A stretch of DNA of 6,209 bases from Planctomycetaceae bacterium (GTDB lineage: Bacteria > Planctomycetota > Planctomycetia > Pirellulales > Thermoguttaceae). Each line of letters begins with the position of its first letter. Position 1 is the stretch's first letter. Shown in pieces: positions 1 to 5,158 of this stretch. The notes beneath the pieces were generated by a model, which was not told the origin of the DNA, made no database searches, and worked only from the letters and a program-made list of their open reading frames with translations. The DNA lies in NCBI GenBank assembly GCA_031261125.1, contig JAISJZ010000231.1, positions 1 through 6,209 of the forward strand, written 5' to 3'. Both the position numbers and the translations under genes were made by a program.

Positions 1-359
1 TCCAATCTTAACTCTTGCAGCATTTCGCCGACCGCCGCTGCCTTCTTGCCGGTGGAATCGCAAAGTTCAATCTGCAAGTCGGGACGGAGTATCGCCAATA
101 CAACGCCCGGTACGCCGCCGCCGGTACCGACATCGAGAACACGTTCACCGCGGCGGAGAAACTCCTCCAACGCTAATGTATCAACGATGTCCCGCGACAC
201 AAATTTGTCGTAGTCCGTGTGCCGGGTCAGATTCAGGTGCGTGTTTTTCTCCCACAGGAGTTCCGCGTACTGCTGCAACCGCCGTACTTTGGATGCCGAA
301 AACGACAATCCGTATTTCTGAAGGTATTCGCCGAGAGAACCGTGTTCCTTGTCATCCAT
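1..359 (-). CDS. rsmG: RsmG (GidB), 16S rRNA m7G527 methyltransferase, partial at the left edge
   Basis: The protein uses S-adenosylmethionine to methylate N7 of G527 in 16S rRNA, in the 530 loop of the small subunit. The 119 residues present cover a little over half of the family's usual 200-220; the C-terminal part lies outside the window. Residues 1-40 form the helical N-terminal lead-in (QQYAELLWEKNTHLNLT). Residues 43-60 (NLTRHTDYDKFVSRDIVD) match the conserved RsmG segment. Residues 74-90 (VLDVGTGGGVPGVVLAI) are the glycine-rich SAM-binding loop, followed by RPDLQIELCDSTGKKAA, the second Rossmann strand. The ATG at 357-359 is the only sensible start; only a weak purine-rich site (TTGGAAAA on the coding strand) precedes it. 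The gene lies 128 bases downstream of argS in the same direction and has its own promoter candidate at 447-475. Family identity is secure. Confidence 0.93.
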   Translation of the reverse strand, partial: MDDKEHGSLGEYLQKYGLSFSASKVRRLQQYAELLWEKNTHLNLTRHTDYDKFVSRDIVDTLALEEFLRRGERVLDVGTGGGVPGVVLAILRPDLQIELCDSTGKKAAAVGEMLQELRL

Positions 360-407
360 TGTTATTTTCCAAGATGATAATCGTATAAAATCCGCCGTAA
401 TTCCGTC

Positions 408-433
408 TTTGAAAAAGATAGTCCTTTTTCAAA
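408..433 (-). promoter_or_regulatory. Perfect 10-bp inverted repeat in the rsmG leader
   Basis: TTTGAAAAAG (408-417) and CTTTTTCAAA (424-433) are exact inverted copies around a 6-base centre. The site lies just downstream of the expected transcription start of the 447-475 promoter, in the untranslated leader of rsmG. It could be a repressor operator or an AT-rich RNA hairpin. It has no GC-rich stem followed by a T-run, so it does not look like a normal intrinsic terminator for argS. The repeat is seen directly; a function is inferred from position only. Confidence 0.45.
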
Positions 434-446
434 TTTCCGCAATCCG

Positions 447-475
447 ATTCTATCAGTAAAAAACGTTTACGTCAA
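447..475 (-). promoter_or_regulatory. Sigma-70-type promoter candidate for rsmG
   Basis: On the minus strand the -35 hexamer TTGACG (475-470) is followed after exactly 17 bases by TAGAAT (452-447). The -10 is preceded by TGA, an extended -10 feature. Each hexamer matches consensus at five of six positions. Transcription would begin near 440, giving a leader of about 80 bases before the rsmG ATG. This lies just beyond the argS stop codon, so rsmG can be expressed independently of the operon upstream. Confidence 0.6.
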
Positions 476-487
476 GAAAAATTCCGT

Positions 488-2230
488 TTACATCCGTTCA
501 ACGGTTTCGATGCCTAATAAGTTTAAGCCCTTTTCAAGCGTCCGTGCTGTTAAATCGCAAAGCAATAACCGGCTTGTTTTCACCGTTTCGTTCTCCGCTT
601 TCAAAACCGGACACTGCTCGAAGAACGTTGAGTATTTGTTCGCCAACTCAAACAGATACGCCGTCAGTCCGTTCGGACGGCAGTCCCGCAAAGACGCTTC
701 GACGGCTTCGCCGAATTTGAGTAACTCCAATGCAAGGGAACGTTCCGCCGGTTCGGCGATTTGCAAACGGGAAACACTGTTTCCCGCCCGTAATTCGTTG
801 ATACCGATGTTTCCCTTGGAAAAAATACTTTTGACGCGGGCAACAGCATACTGCATATATGCTGCCGTATTGCCGGTCATCGCCAGCATTTTATCATAAC
901 TGAAAACATAATCGCTCTCCCGGTTCTGTGATAAATCGGCATAAATCACGGCACCGAGTCCGATTTTTCGGGCGGTCTCTTTACCGGCAGCGGCACTGGT
1001 GCCGCTTCCAACACCGGTATTCACAACTTCTAACGCTTTCGCTTCCGCTTCGTCCAGCAGTCCGTTCAAGCCGACGGTATCGCCGCTGCGGGTCTTGAAC
1101 GGCTTGCCGTCCTCGCCGAGAACAGTACCAAACTTGATGTGAACGAGTTCAACGTCCGCGGCGGCACCGGTGCCGCGGTTAATAAGACGTACCGCTTTGA
1201 ACAAATGCTTGAAATGCAGGTCTTGACGGAAGTCCGTGATGTATAAAATCACATCCGGCTTGAACTCTTTCGTCCGGTACTCAACTGTTGCCAAGTCCGT
1301 TGTGCCATACAAAAACGCCCCGTCCTTCTTGCGGATTAACATCGGCACGTCATCGCCTTCAAAGAAAATGCCGACCGCCCCGTCCGTTTCGACCGCAATG
1401 CCGCATTTAAGTAAATCGTTAACCAGCGGAGCGAGAAACGGATGATAAAAACTTTCTCCAAGCGTGTAATCGAACGTGATATTCAGCCGCTTGTAAATCT
1501 TGTCGATTTCGTCCCGTGAATACGGCAGCACTTCCCGCCAGATTTTCAGGTTCTCTTCATTGCCGGAGTGCAGTTTTACCGTTTCGTTCAAAACCGCGTC
1601 AGCAACAGACGGTTCGTCATCCATTTTTTGCCGCACCAAACGATAAACTCTGCTCAACTCTTCAACGGGATTCTCCTGATACGCTTTTTTATCCAAGAAG
1701 TTGCGGTACCCGTAGATAATCATTCCGAACTGCGTTCCCCAATCGCCGAGATGATTGTCAGAAATGACCCGATGTCCGTAAAATGTCAGCAGCCGGCAAA
1801 CGGCATTGCCGAGAACGGTGGAACGCAGATGACCAACGTGCATCGGCTTCGCCACATTCGGACCGGAATAATCAACGACAAACGTTTTCGGTTCATTAAC
1901 TTTCGGAATCCCCAGCCGTTCTTCGTCGGTGATTGCGGTTTGCAATTCCTGAATGATGAATTCATCTTTTAACCGCAGATTGATAAAACCGGGACCGGCA
2001 ATTTCCGGCGGCTGACAAATATCGTCTATTTTCAGATTACTGACAATTTCGGCGGCAACGTCCCGCGGTTTTTTACCGAGTTGTTTCGCCAGCGGCATCG
2101 CAAGGTTTGCCTGAAAGTCGCCGAACTTCGGGTCCTGCGCCGGTCGAATGGTATCAAGCAATCCGTCCGCGGCAGGACTTGTTCCGCTTACAGCATCTGC
2201 AAAACGTTCTCTGATAATAGATAAGAGCAT
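488..2230 (-). CDS. argS: Arginyl-tRNA synthetase (class I)
   Basis: This cytoplasmic enzyme charges tRNA-Arg with arginine using ATP. Its 580 residues are a normal length for bacterial ArgRS. Order of domains: an N-terminal additional domain at about 1-90 (FGDFQANLAMPLAKQLGKKPRDVA), a class I Rossmann catalytic domain from about 115 (VVDYSGPNVAKPMHVGHLRST, with the HIGH-type signature HVGH at 131-134), the GDWGTQFG motif at 162-169, and a DALR anticodon-binding domain from about 450 to the end. The canonical KMSK loop is replaced by GKPFKTRSGDT at 375-385, as is usual in this family. YADLSQNRESDYVFSYDKML (430-449) is also typical. The ATG start lies 14 bases after the tyrA stop; a GAAAGG at 2248-2253 is too far upstream for an ideal ribosome site, so translation may be coupled to tyrA. 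Two glycine/alanine-rich stretches, around 352-358 and 405-416, look unusual. Confidence 0.97.
   Translation of the reverse strand: MLLSIIRERFADAVSGTSPAADGLLDTIRPAQDPKFGDFQANLAMPLAKQLGKKPRDVAAEIVSNLKIDDICQPPEIAGPGFINLRLKDEFIIQELQTAITDEERLGIPKVNEPKTFVVDYSGPNVAKPMHVGHLRSTVLGNAVCRLLTFYGHRVISDNHLGDWGTQFGMIIYGYRNFLDKKAYQENPVEELSRVYRLVRQKMDDEPSVADAVLNETVKLHSGNEENLKIWREVLPYSRDEIDKIYKRLNITFDYTLGESFYHPFLAPLVNDLLKCGIAVETDGAVGIFFEGDDVPMLIRKKDGAFLYGTTDLATVEYRTKEFKPDVILYITDFRQDLHFKHLFKAVRLINRGTGAAADVELVHIKFGTVLGEDGKPFKTRSGDTVGLNGLLDEAEAKALEVVNTGVGSGTSAAAGKETARKIGLGAVIYADLSQNRESDYVFSYDKMLAMTGNTAAYMQYAVARVKSIFSKGNIGINELRAGNSVSRLQIAEPAERSLALELLKFGEAVEASLRDCRPNGLTAYLFELANKYSTFFEQCPVLKAENETVKTSRLLLCDLTARTLEKGLNLLGIETVERM
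989..1006. repeat. Palindrome A inside argS
   Basis: Arms AGCGGCAC (989-996) and GTGCCGCT (999-1006) are perfect inverted copies around TG. On the coding strand the site encodes part of SGTSAAAG, near residues 409-416 of ArgRS. It is nearly identical to the palindrome at 1161-1176. Confidence 0.5.
1161..1176. repeat. Palindrome B inside argS
   Basis: GCGGCACCGGTGCCGC is a perfect 16-base palindrome encoding RGTGAAA near residues 352-358 of ArgRS. Compared on the coding strand with the palindrome at 989-1006, with one flanking base before and three after, 17 of 20 positions agree. Both are read in the same frame. Confidence 0.5.
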
Positions 2231-2244
2231 TGACGTATTCTACT

Positions 2245-3081
2245 TTACCTTTCACTTTTTACAAGTGTTTTTCTTCCCGCTTGGGTCAAAAATTGTTCAA
2301 CTCGTTCCGCATTGCCGGACTCTACTGCCTGCCGCAGTACAGTCAATTCCGATTCAAACCGGTTCAACGCTTTCAAAATGTTGTCCGCGTTGTCCGTCAA
2401 AATGCTGCTCCAAACTTCCGGTCTGCCGGCGGCGATGCGCGCCATTCCGTCGTAACCGGTACCGGTGAAATGCCGCTCGTCCGCTTCAAGATACGAGGCA
2501 AGAACCGCTGAAATAATATGCGGCAAATGCGATGTTGCGGCAAGCACCGCATCATGCCGGTCAGCGTCCATTTCCGTTACGGTACTGCCGAGCGATTCCC
2601 AAAACTGCCGAACGGTACGGATGATTTCCGGCGGATGCGCTTGCCGGGGCGTAAGAACAGTCAGCCGCTCTTCAAACAGTCCGCTGCGGGCGGCATCGGC
2701 ACCGTTTCGTTCCCGGCCGGCAATCGGATGCGAACCGAGAAACCGGACATCGGCAATCTGTTTGACAATCTGCTCTTTGGTGCTGCCGGTGTCGGTGATG
2801 ATGAGGTTTTCACTTTGTCCGAACAACTCCAATGCCTGCTGTACTGCCGGAACGATGTCCTTAACCGGTGTGCAAACGATGATAAACGCCGGTTCCTTGC
2901 GGCGGGGAATGTCTTGCAGTGACGGAAACACTTCATCGGCGCAGTTACATCGCAGAGCGTCTTCTCTAGTTTGAACGGAACAGTCAACGCCTAAAACGCT
3001 TTGAGCGATGCCGCGCTGTTTAACCGTCAATCCAATGGAACCGCCGATTAAACCGGTGCCGATGATGATGTATCTGGTCAA
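2245..3081 (-). CDS. tyrA: Prephenate dehydrogenase (TyrA family, NAD-dependent)
   Basis: The enzyme oxidatively decarboxylates prephenate to 4-hydroxyphenylpyruvate, the committed step to tyrosine. The 278 residues fit the single-domain form, with neither a chorismate mutase fusion nor a C-terminal ACT domain. Residues 4-15 (YIIIGTGLIGGS) form the Rossmann dinucleotide loop, and Asp33 (GVD) at the end of the second strand suggests NAD rather than NADP. TDTGSTK (96-102), SHPIAGRE (117-124) with His118, and ATSHLPH (182-188) with His185 and His188 are the conserved substrate and catalytic motifs. The start is TTG at 3079-3081; no ATG lies nearby and TTG sits three residues before the first beta strand. 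AAGGG at 3089-3093 on the coding strand is a good ribosome site 7 bases before it. The start overlaps the DUF1844 stop by 4 bases (TTGA), so translation is probably coupled. Arogenate as a substrate cannot be excluded. Confidence 0.93.
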   Translation of the reverse strand: MTRYIIIGTGLIGGSIGLTVKQRGIAQSVLGVDCSVQTREDALRCNCADEVFPSLQDIPRRKEPAFIIVCTPVKDIVPAVQQALELFGQSENLIITDTGSTKEQIVKQIADVRFLGSHPIAGRERNGADAARSGLFEERLTVLTPRQAHPPEIIRTVRQFWESLGSTVTEMDADRHDAVLAATSHLPHIISAVLASYLEADERHFTGTGYDGMARIAAGRPEVWSSILTDNADNILKALNRFESELTVLRQAVESGNAERVEQFLTQAGRKTLVKSER

Positions 3082-3383
3082 GAGTTTTCCCTTCGCTGCT
3101 GTTCGTTTTGGGCGGCAACATACAACATCCGCAACTCGTGAATGATATTCTCGAATGTTTTCTTTTCCTCATCCGTTTGCGATGCTTTGGTCTTTTCGTC
3201 CAGCAGTGCAACGGTGTCAATCAGGTGTTTACCTTGGTGGAGCCGAATCGTTGTTGACCCGTCAACGGGATGCGGAAAAACTCCGACGGAAATCATTGCT
3301 TGCGAAGCGAGCATTGAGGCGAGCGAAAGCAAAGTCGGCTCCGGCAGCGGAACGTCCTGCGGAATGTTTTGGCTGTCTGACAT
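3078..3383 (-). CDS. DUF1844 family protein of unknown function
   Basis: This small protein of 101 residues matches the DUF1844 family, which has no established function. An acidic, proline-rich N-terminal tail (1-15) leads to LLSLASMLASQAMISVGVFPHP (17-38), a helix typical of the family, then GKHLIDTVALLDEKTK (50-65) and the C-terminal ENIIHELRMLYVAAQ (78-92). The final residues NEQQRRENS are charged. There is no signal peptide. The ATG at 3381-3383 is chosen because the recognised family region begins about 15 residues after it; the purine-rich GATAAAGAAAAA precedes it. A TTG at 3455-3453 would keep the frame open and overlap the map stop by 4 bases, but the extra 24 residues are largely encoded by a tandem repeat and its ribosome site would touch the start codon. 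The gene lies between map and tyrA and overlaps tyrA by 4 bases. Confidence 0.85.
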   Translation of the reverse strand: MSDSQNIPQDVPLPEPTLLSLASMLASQAMISVGVFPHPVDGSTTIRLHQGKHLIDTVALLDEKTKASQTDEEKKTFENIIHELRMLYVAAQNEQQRRENS

Positions 3384-3398
3384 TTTTTCTTTATCGTT

Positions 3399-3418
3399 GG
3401 AGGTTTTTGGAACTTCCC
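3399..3418. repeat. Palindromic repeat, copy 1, upstream of the DUF1844 gene
   Basis: GGAGGTT (3399-3405) and AACTTCC (3411-3417) form a 7-bp stem with one G-T pair around a 5-base loop. It begins 16 bases upstream of the DUF1844 ATG. The 20 bases agree with 5129-5148 at 18 positions in the same orientation, and a T-rich stretch containing CTTT lies to the left of both. It is probably a dispersed palindromic element, or a hairpin in the leader of the DUF1844 message. Confidence 0.55.
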
Positions 3419-3424
3419 TTGTAT

Positions 3425-3455
3425 AAAATACGGAATACGGAATACGGAACGTCAA
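3425..3455 (-). promoter_or_regulatory. Possible promoter with a repeat-built spacer, upstream of DUF1844
   Basis: On the minus strand TTGACG (3455-3450) overlaps the map stop codon and TATTTT lies at 3430-3425, 19 bases further on. The spacer is almost wholly made of 7-base tandem repeats. The -35 is good, but the -10 is moderate and the spacer is two bases longer than ideal, so this is a weak candidate. If active it would feed DUF1844, tyrA and argS independently of map. Confidence 0.25.
3427..3447. repeat. Three tandem copies of a 7-base unit (AATACGG)
   Basis: AATACGG occurs three times in a row without mismatch at 3427-3433, 3434-3440 and 3441-3447, with AA of a fourth copy following. 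It lies in the 68-base gap between the map stop and the DUF1844 start. A unit length of 7 is not a multiple of 3, which argues against the repeat being coding. Confidence 0.85.
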
Positions 3456-4267
3456 TCCCCGATGTACGGCGTAATATCAATCATCTCGTCTCCGGTTTGC
3501 GGCGGTCCCGTCAGGATTTTTACGCCGCGTCCTGTAACCGCCAATGTATGTTCAAAATGCGCACTGGGTAATCTATCCGCCGTTACAATCGTCCACTGGT
3601 CTTTCAGCACCGCGACCTTTTTCGTTCCGGTGTTGACCATCGGTTCAACGGCAATGACGGTGCCGGGCGACAGCCGGAAGTCCCCGTTGTGCAGCAGTTC
3701 CTTGCAAAGGTAATTCGGCACTTGCGGTTCTTCGTGCATTTTTCGACCGATGCCGTGACCGACCATCTGTTCTACGACGGAAAAACCGTTGCGGAGGACA
3801 TAATTTTCCATTCGCCGGGCAACTTCGCTCCAATACGCCGCTTTTGGAATTTCGTCAATCGCCAGTTGCAGAACGCCCTGCGTAACATCTAAAAGCCGCT
3901 GTTTTTCGGAAGAGATTTTGCCGACGCTGAACGTGAACGCCGAATCGCCGCACCAGCCGTTTGCCTTTGCTCCGGTATCGACACCGACGATGTCGCCCTC
4001 CACCAGTACCCGTTTGCCCGGTATGCCGTGAACGACCTCCTCATTCACACTGATACAAGTAACCGCCGGAAACGGCACTTTTCCCGGATAGCCCTTGAAC
4101 AGCGGAATCAGATGATTATCGTTGTAGAACCGTTCGACTCGTGCGTCAATTTCGCCGGTGGTGATGCCCGGTCGGATAACTTTGCGGACTATTTCAAGGG
4201 CGTACCAGACGCAGATGCCGGCACGCCTCATTTTTTCGATTTCTACTGCTGATTTAAGTGAAAACAC
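3452..4267 (-). CDS. map: Methionine aminopeptidase, type I
   Basis: This dinuclear metallopeptidase removes the initiator methionine from new proteins whose second residue is small; it is normally essential in bacteria. The 271 residues match the short type I form (264 in E. coli), with no zinc-finger extension and no type II insertion. All expected residues are present: His80 (NEEVVHG), metal ligands Asp97 (VDTGA), Asp108 (GDSA), His171 (GHGIG), Glu208 (VEPM) and Glu239 (FEHT), and the second-shell His178 (MHEEP). Numbering is almost the same as in the E. coli enzyme. The start is GTG at 4265-4267, preceded by a run of six G (4272-4277, coding strand) that can serve as ribosome site; the next ATG would remove the first 12 residues. 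It is the first gene of the leftward group and has a promoter candidate at 4312-4339. Confidence 0.97.
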   Translation of the reverse strand: MFSLKSAVEIEKMRRAGICVWYALEIVRKVIRPGITTGEIDARVERFYNDNHLIPLFKGYPGKVPFPAVTCISVNEEVVHGIPGKRVLVEGDIVGVDTGAKANGWCGDSAFTFSVGKISSEKQRLLDVTQGVLQLAIDEIPKAAYWSEVARRMENYVLRNGFSVVEQMVGHGIGRKMHEEPQVPNYLCKELLHNGDFRLSPGTVIAVEPMVNTGTKKVAVLKDQWTIVTADRLPSAHFEHTLAVTGRGVKILTGPPQTGDEMIDITPYIGD

Positions 4268-4311
4268 GTTTCCCCCCGTTTAGCCGCGGTCTTGTCCCGC
4301 CGTTTTGTGCC

Positions 4312-4339
4312 ATTGTACCGCCGAACGCTGTTTTTTCAA
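4312..4339 (-). promoter_or_regulatory. Sigma-70-type promoter candidate for map
   Basis: On the minus strand TTGAAA (4339-4334) is followed after 16 bases by TACAAT (4317-4312). Each hexamer resembles consensus, with five of six bases at the -10. Transcription would start near 4305, giving a leader of roughly 38 bases before the GTG of map. No other minus-strand pair in the divergent region is as good: TTGACA at 4403-4398 is a perfect -35 but has no fitting -10. Confidence 0.55.
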
Positions 4340-4386
4340 GTATCTTAATGGGATTTCTGATGACTTATTTCAACTTTCTTTTATTT

Positions 4387-4414
4387 AGCCCGCTTGCTTG
4401 TCAAGCGGGTTTTT
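4387..4414 (+). terminator. Rho-independent terminator reading on the plus strand
   Basis: CCCGCTTG (4389-4396) pairs exactly with CAAGCGGG (4402-4409) around a 5-base loop, and five T follow (4410-4414). On the opposite strand the stem is not followed by a T-run, so it acts rightward only. No rightward gene lies upstream of it here; the gene to its left, map, runs the other way. It may block stray transcription into the ACT gene, or be part of a leader whose promoter I cannot see. Confidence 0.7.
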
Positions 4415-4422
4415 GCTATACT
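4394..4422 (+). promoter_or_regulatory. Extended -10 promoter candidate for the ACT-domain gene
   Basis: TGC followed by TATACT (4417-4422) forms an extended -10 element. TTGCTT (4394-4399) is a weak -35 at a 17-base spacing. The -35 lies inside the terminator stem and the -10 begins three bases past its T-run. Transcription would start near 4429, about 35 bases before the ATG at 4464. Confidence 0.45.
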
Positions 4423-4463
4423 TCCGGTGTTGCCAACTGCCAACTTATTCAACGTCCCGATTT

Positions 4464-5021
4464 ATGCAATATGTCTTAAGTGTGATGTCGAGCGACCATC
4501 CCGGTATCGTTGCCGGCGTTAGTTCTGCCGTGGAAAAACTTCGCGGCAATGTCATCGCGTGCAGTCAAACGGTACTCGGCGGATATTTTACCTTTATTAC
4601 GATTCTTGATTTACCGGACACGATACCGCCGCAGGAACTTGCCGACCTTGTCCGGTACTCCGAGGGACTCGGCGAGGATTGTCAAGTCATCGCCCAAGCA
4701 AACGATAAACTGCTGCCGACCGAAAACGGTGTTTTCGGCGGGGATACGTTCGTCATCACGGCTTTCGGGAAGGATTGTCCCGGTATCGTGAAAGAATTCA
4801 GCCGGTATCTTGCCGGTCACGATATTAACATCACGGATTTGTACGGCGACCTGCACGGCGGGGACTTTGTGCTGATAAGTCAGGTAACGATACCAGCGGG
4901 CGTAAATATCAACAGTTTGCGGGATGACCTGAACGAAATCGGAAAGAAATTCGGTTTCACCGTCCGTTTGCAGCACAACAACGTGTTCGCGGCAACGAAT
5001 CAAATCCGAATGGCGGAATAA
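4464..5021 (+). CDS. Double ACT-domain protein, GcvR-like
   Basis: This 185-residue protein has two ACT domains and nothing else. The first spans about 3-79 (YVLSVMSSDHPGIVAGVSSA, then GGYFTFITILDLP) and the second about 95-171 (TFVITAFGKDCPGIVKEFSR, then GGDFVLISQVTIP). The DHPGIV and DCPGIV motifs at the start of each domain are typical of the glycine cleavage repressor (GcvR) group, whose members bind small ligands such as glycine and act through a partner protein. It has no DNA-binding domain. The ATG at 4464 is chosen because the first ACT strand starts at residue 3; a TTG further upstream falls in the terminator. No clear ribosome site precedes the ATG. No glycine-cleavage gene or GcvA homologue is nearby, so the true partner and ligand are unknown. 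Family placement is firm; a GcvR role is inference. Confidence 0.85.
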   Translation: MQYVLSVMSSDHPGIVAGVSSAVEKLRGNVIACSQTVLGGYFTFITILDLPDTIPPQELADLVRYSEGLGEDCQVIAQANDKLLPTENGVFGGDTFVITAFGKDCPGIVKEFSRYLAGHDINITDLYGDLHGGDFVLISQVTIPAGVNINSLRDDLNEIGKKFGFTVRLQHNNVFAATNQIRMAE

Positions 5022-5156
5022 GTCAAACGGTACAATACTCCGCGGAGATTAACGGAAGAGGATTTCTAAAAACTAATTTTTACTATAAAGGAAGAAGAAA
5101 ATAGAGATTTTTTTCTTTCTTTTTGTTCGGAGGTTTTTAGAACCTCCCGAAAACTA
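5022..5156 (+). other. Spacer between the ACT-domain gene and the transporter gene
   Basis: This 135-base, AT-rich spacer holds no gene. It contains a 10-base palindrome CTCCGCGGAG (5038-5047), a ribosome-site-like GGAAGAGGA (5054-5062), a weak -10-like TATAAA (5084-5089) without a good -35, a purine run (5087-5107) followed by a pyrimidine run (5108-5124), and the palindrome at 5129-5148. I see no convincing intrinsic terminator for the ACT gene, so read-through into the transporter is possible. Confidence 0.6.
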
Positions 5157-5158
5157 AT
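5069..5158. repeat. 9-base direct repeats (AAAACTAAT) flanking a 72-base segment
   Basis: AAAACTAAT occurs at 5069-5077 and 5150-5158; the second copy supplies the first two bases of the transporter ATG. The 72 bases between hold the purine/pyrimidine run and the palindrome at 5129-5148. The arrangement resembles a target-site duplication around a short insertion, but 9 AT-rich bases could recur by chance. Confidence 0.35.
5129..5148. repeat. Palindromic repeat, copy 2, upstream of the transporter gene
   Basis: GGAGGTT (5129-5135) and AACCTCC (5141-5147) form a perfect 7-bp stem around TTTAG; TTCG to the left and CGAA to the right extend it to about 10 pairs with one bulged base. It agrees with 3399-3418 at 18 of 20 positions. 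The left arm contains a perfect Shine-Dalgarno core, GGAGG, but 23 bases before the ATG and locked in the stem. Confidence 0.6.

Noticed and set aside
510..1972. Several plus-strand open frames of 67-134 codons opposite argS
   Set aside because: All are shadows of the 580-residue ArgRS, whose motifs are intact on the minus strand.
2465..2974. Open frame of 169 codons on the plus strand opposite tyrA
   Set aside because: It is antisense to a gene with clear TyrA motifs, is rich in Cys, Arg and Ser without recognisable domains, and has the character of a shadow frame.
3078..3383. The small gene before tyrA considered as XseB or another small housekeeping subunit
   Set aside because: The sequence lacks the XseB pattern and matches DUF1844 well (LASQAMISVGVFPHP and HLIDTVALLDEKTK).
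3427..3447. Tandem repeats considered as a CRISPR or iteron array
   Set aside because: Three adjacent 7-base units without spacers are too short for CRISPR, and no cas, rep or par gene is present.
3384..3455. An upstream TTG start for the DUF1844 gene, adding 24 residues
   Set aside because: The frame is open and overlaps the map stop by 4 bases, but the added residues are encoded by the tandem repeat and hairpin, and the only G-rich site lies one base from the TTG.
4258..4479. Open frame of 73 codons on the plus strand across the divergent region
   Set aside because: It starts inside map, runs through the terminator and over the ACT start, and shows no family likeness; the region is better explained as regulatory.
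4611..5003. Open frame of 130 codons on the minus strand opposite the ACT gene
   Set aside because: The plus-strand frame encodes two intact ACT domains. The opposite frame matches no family I recognise and has no ribosome site of note.
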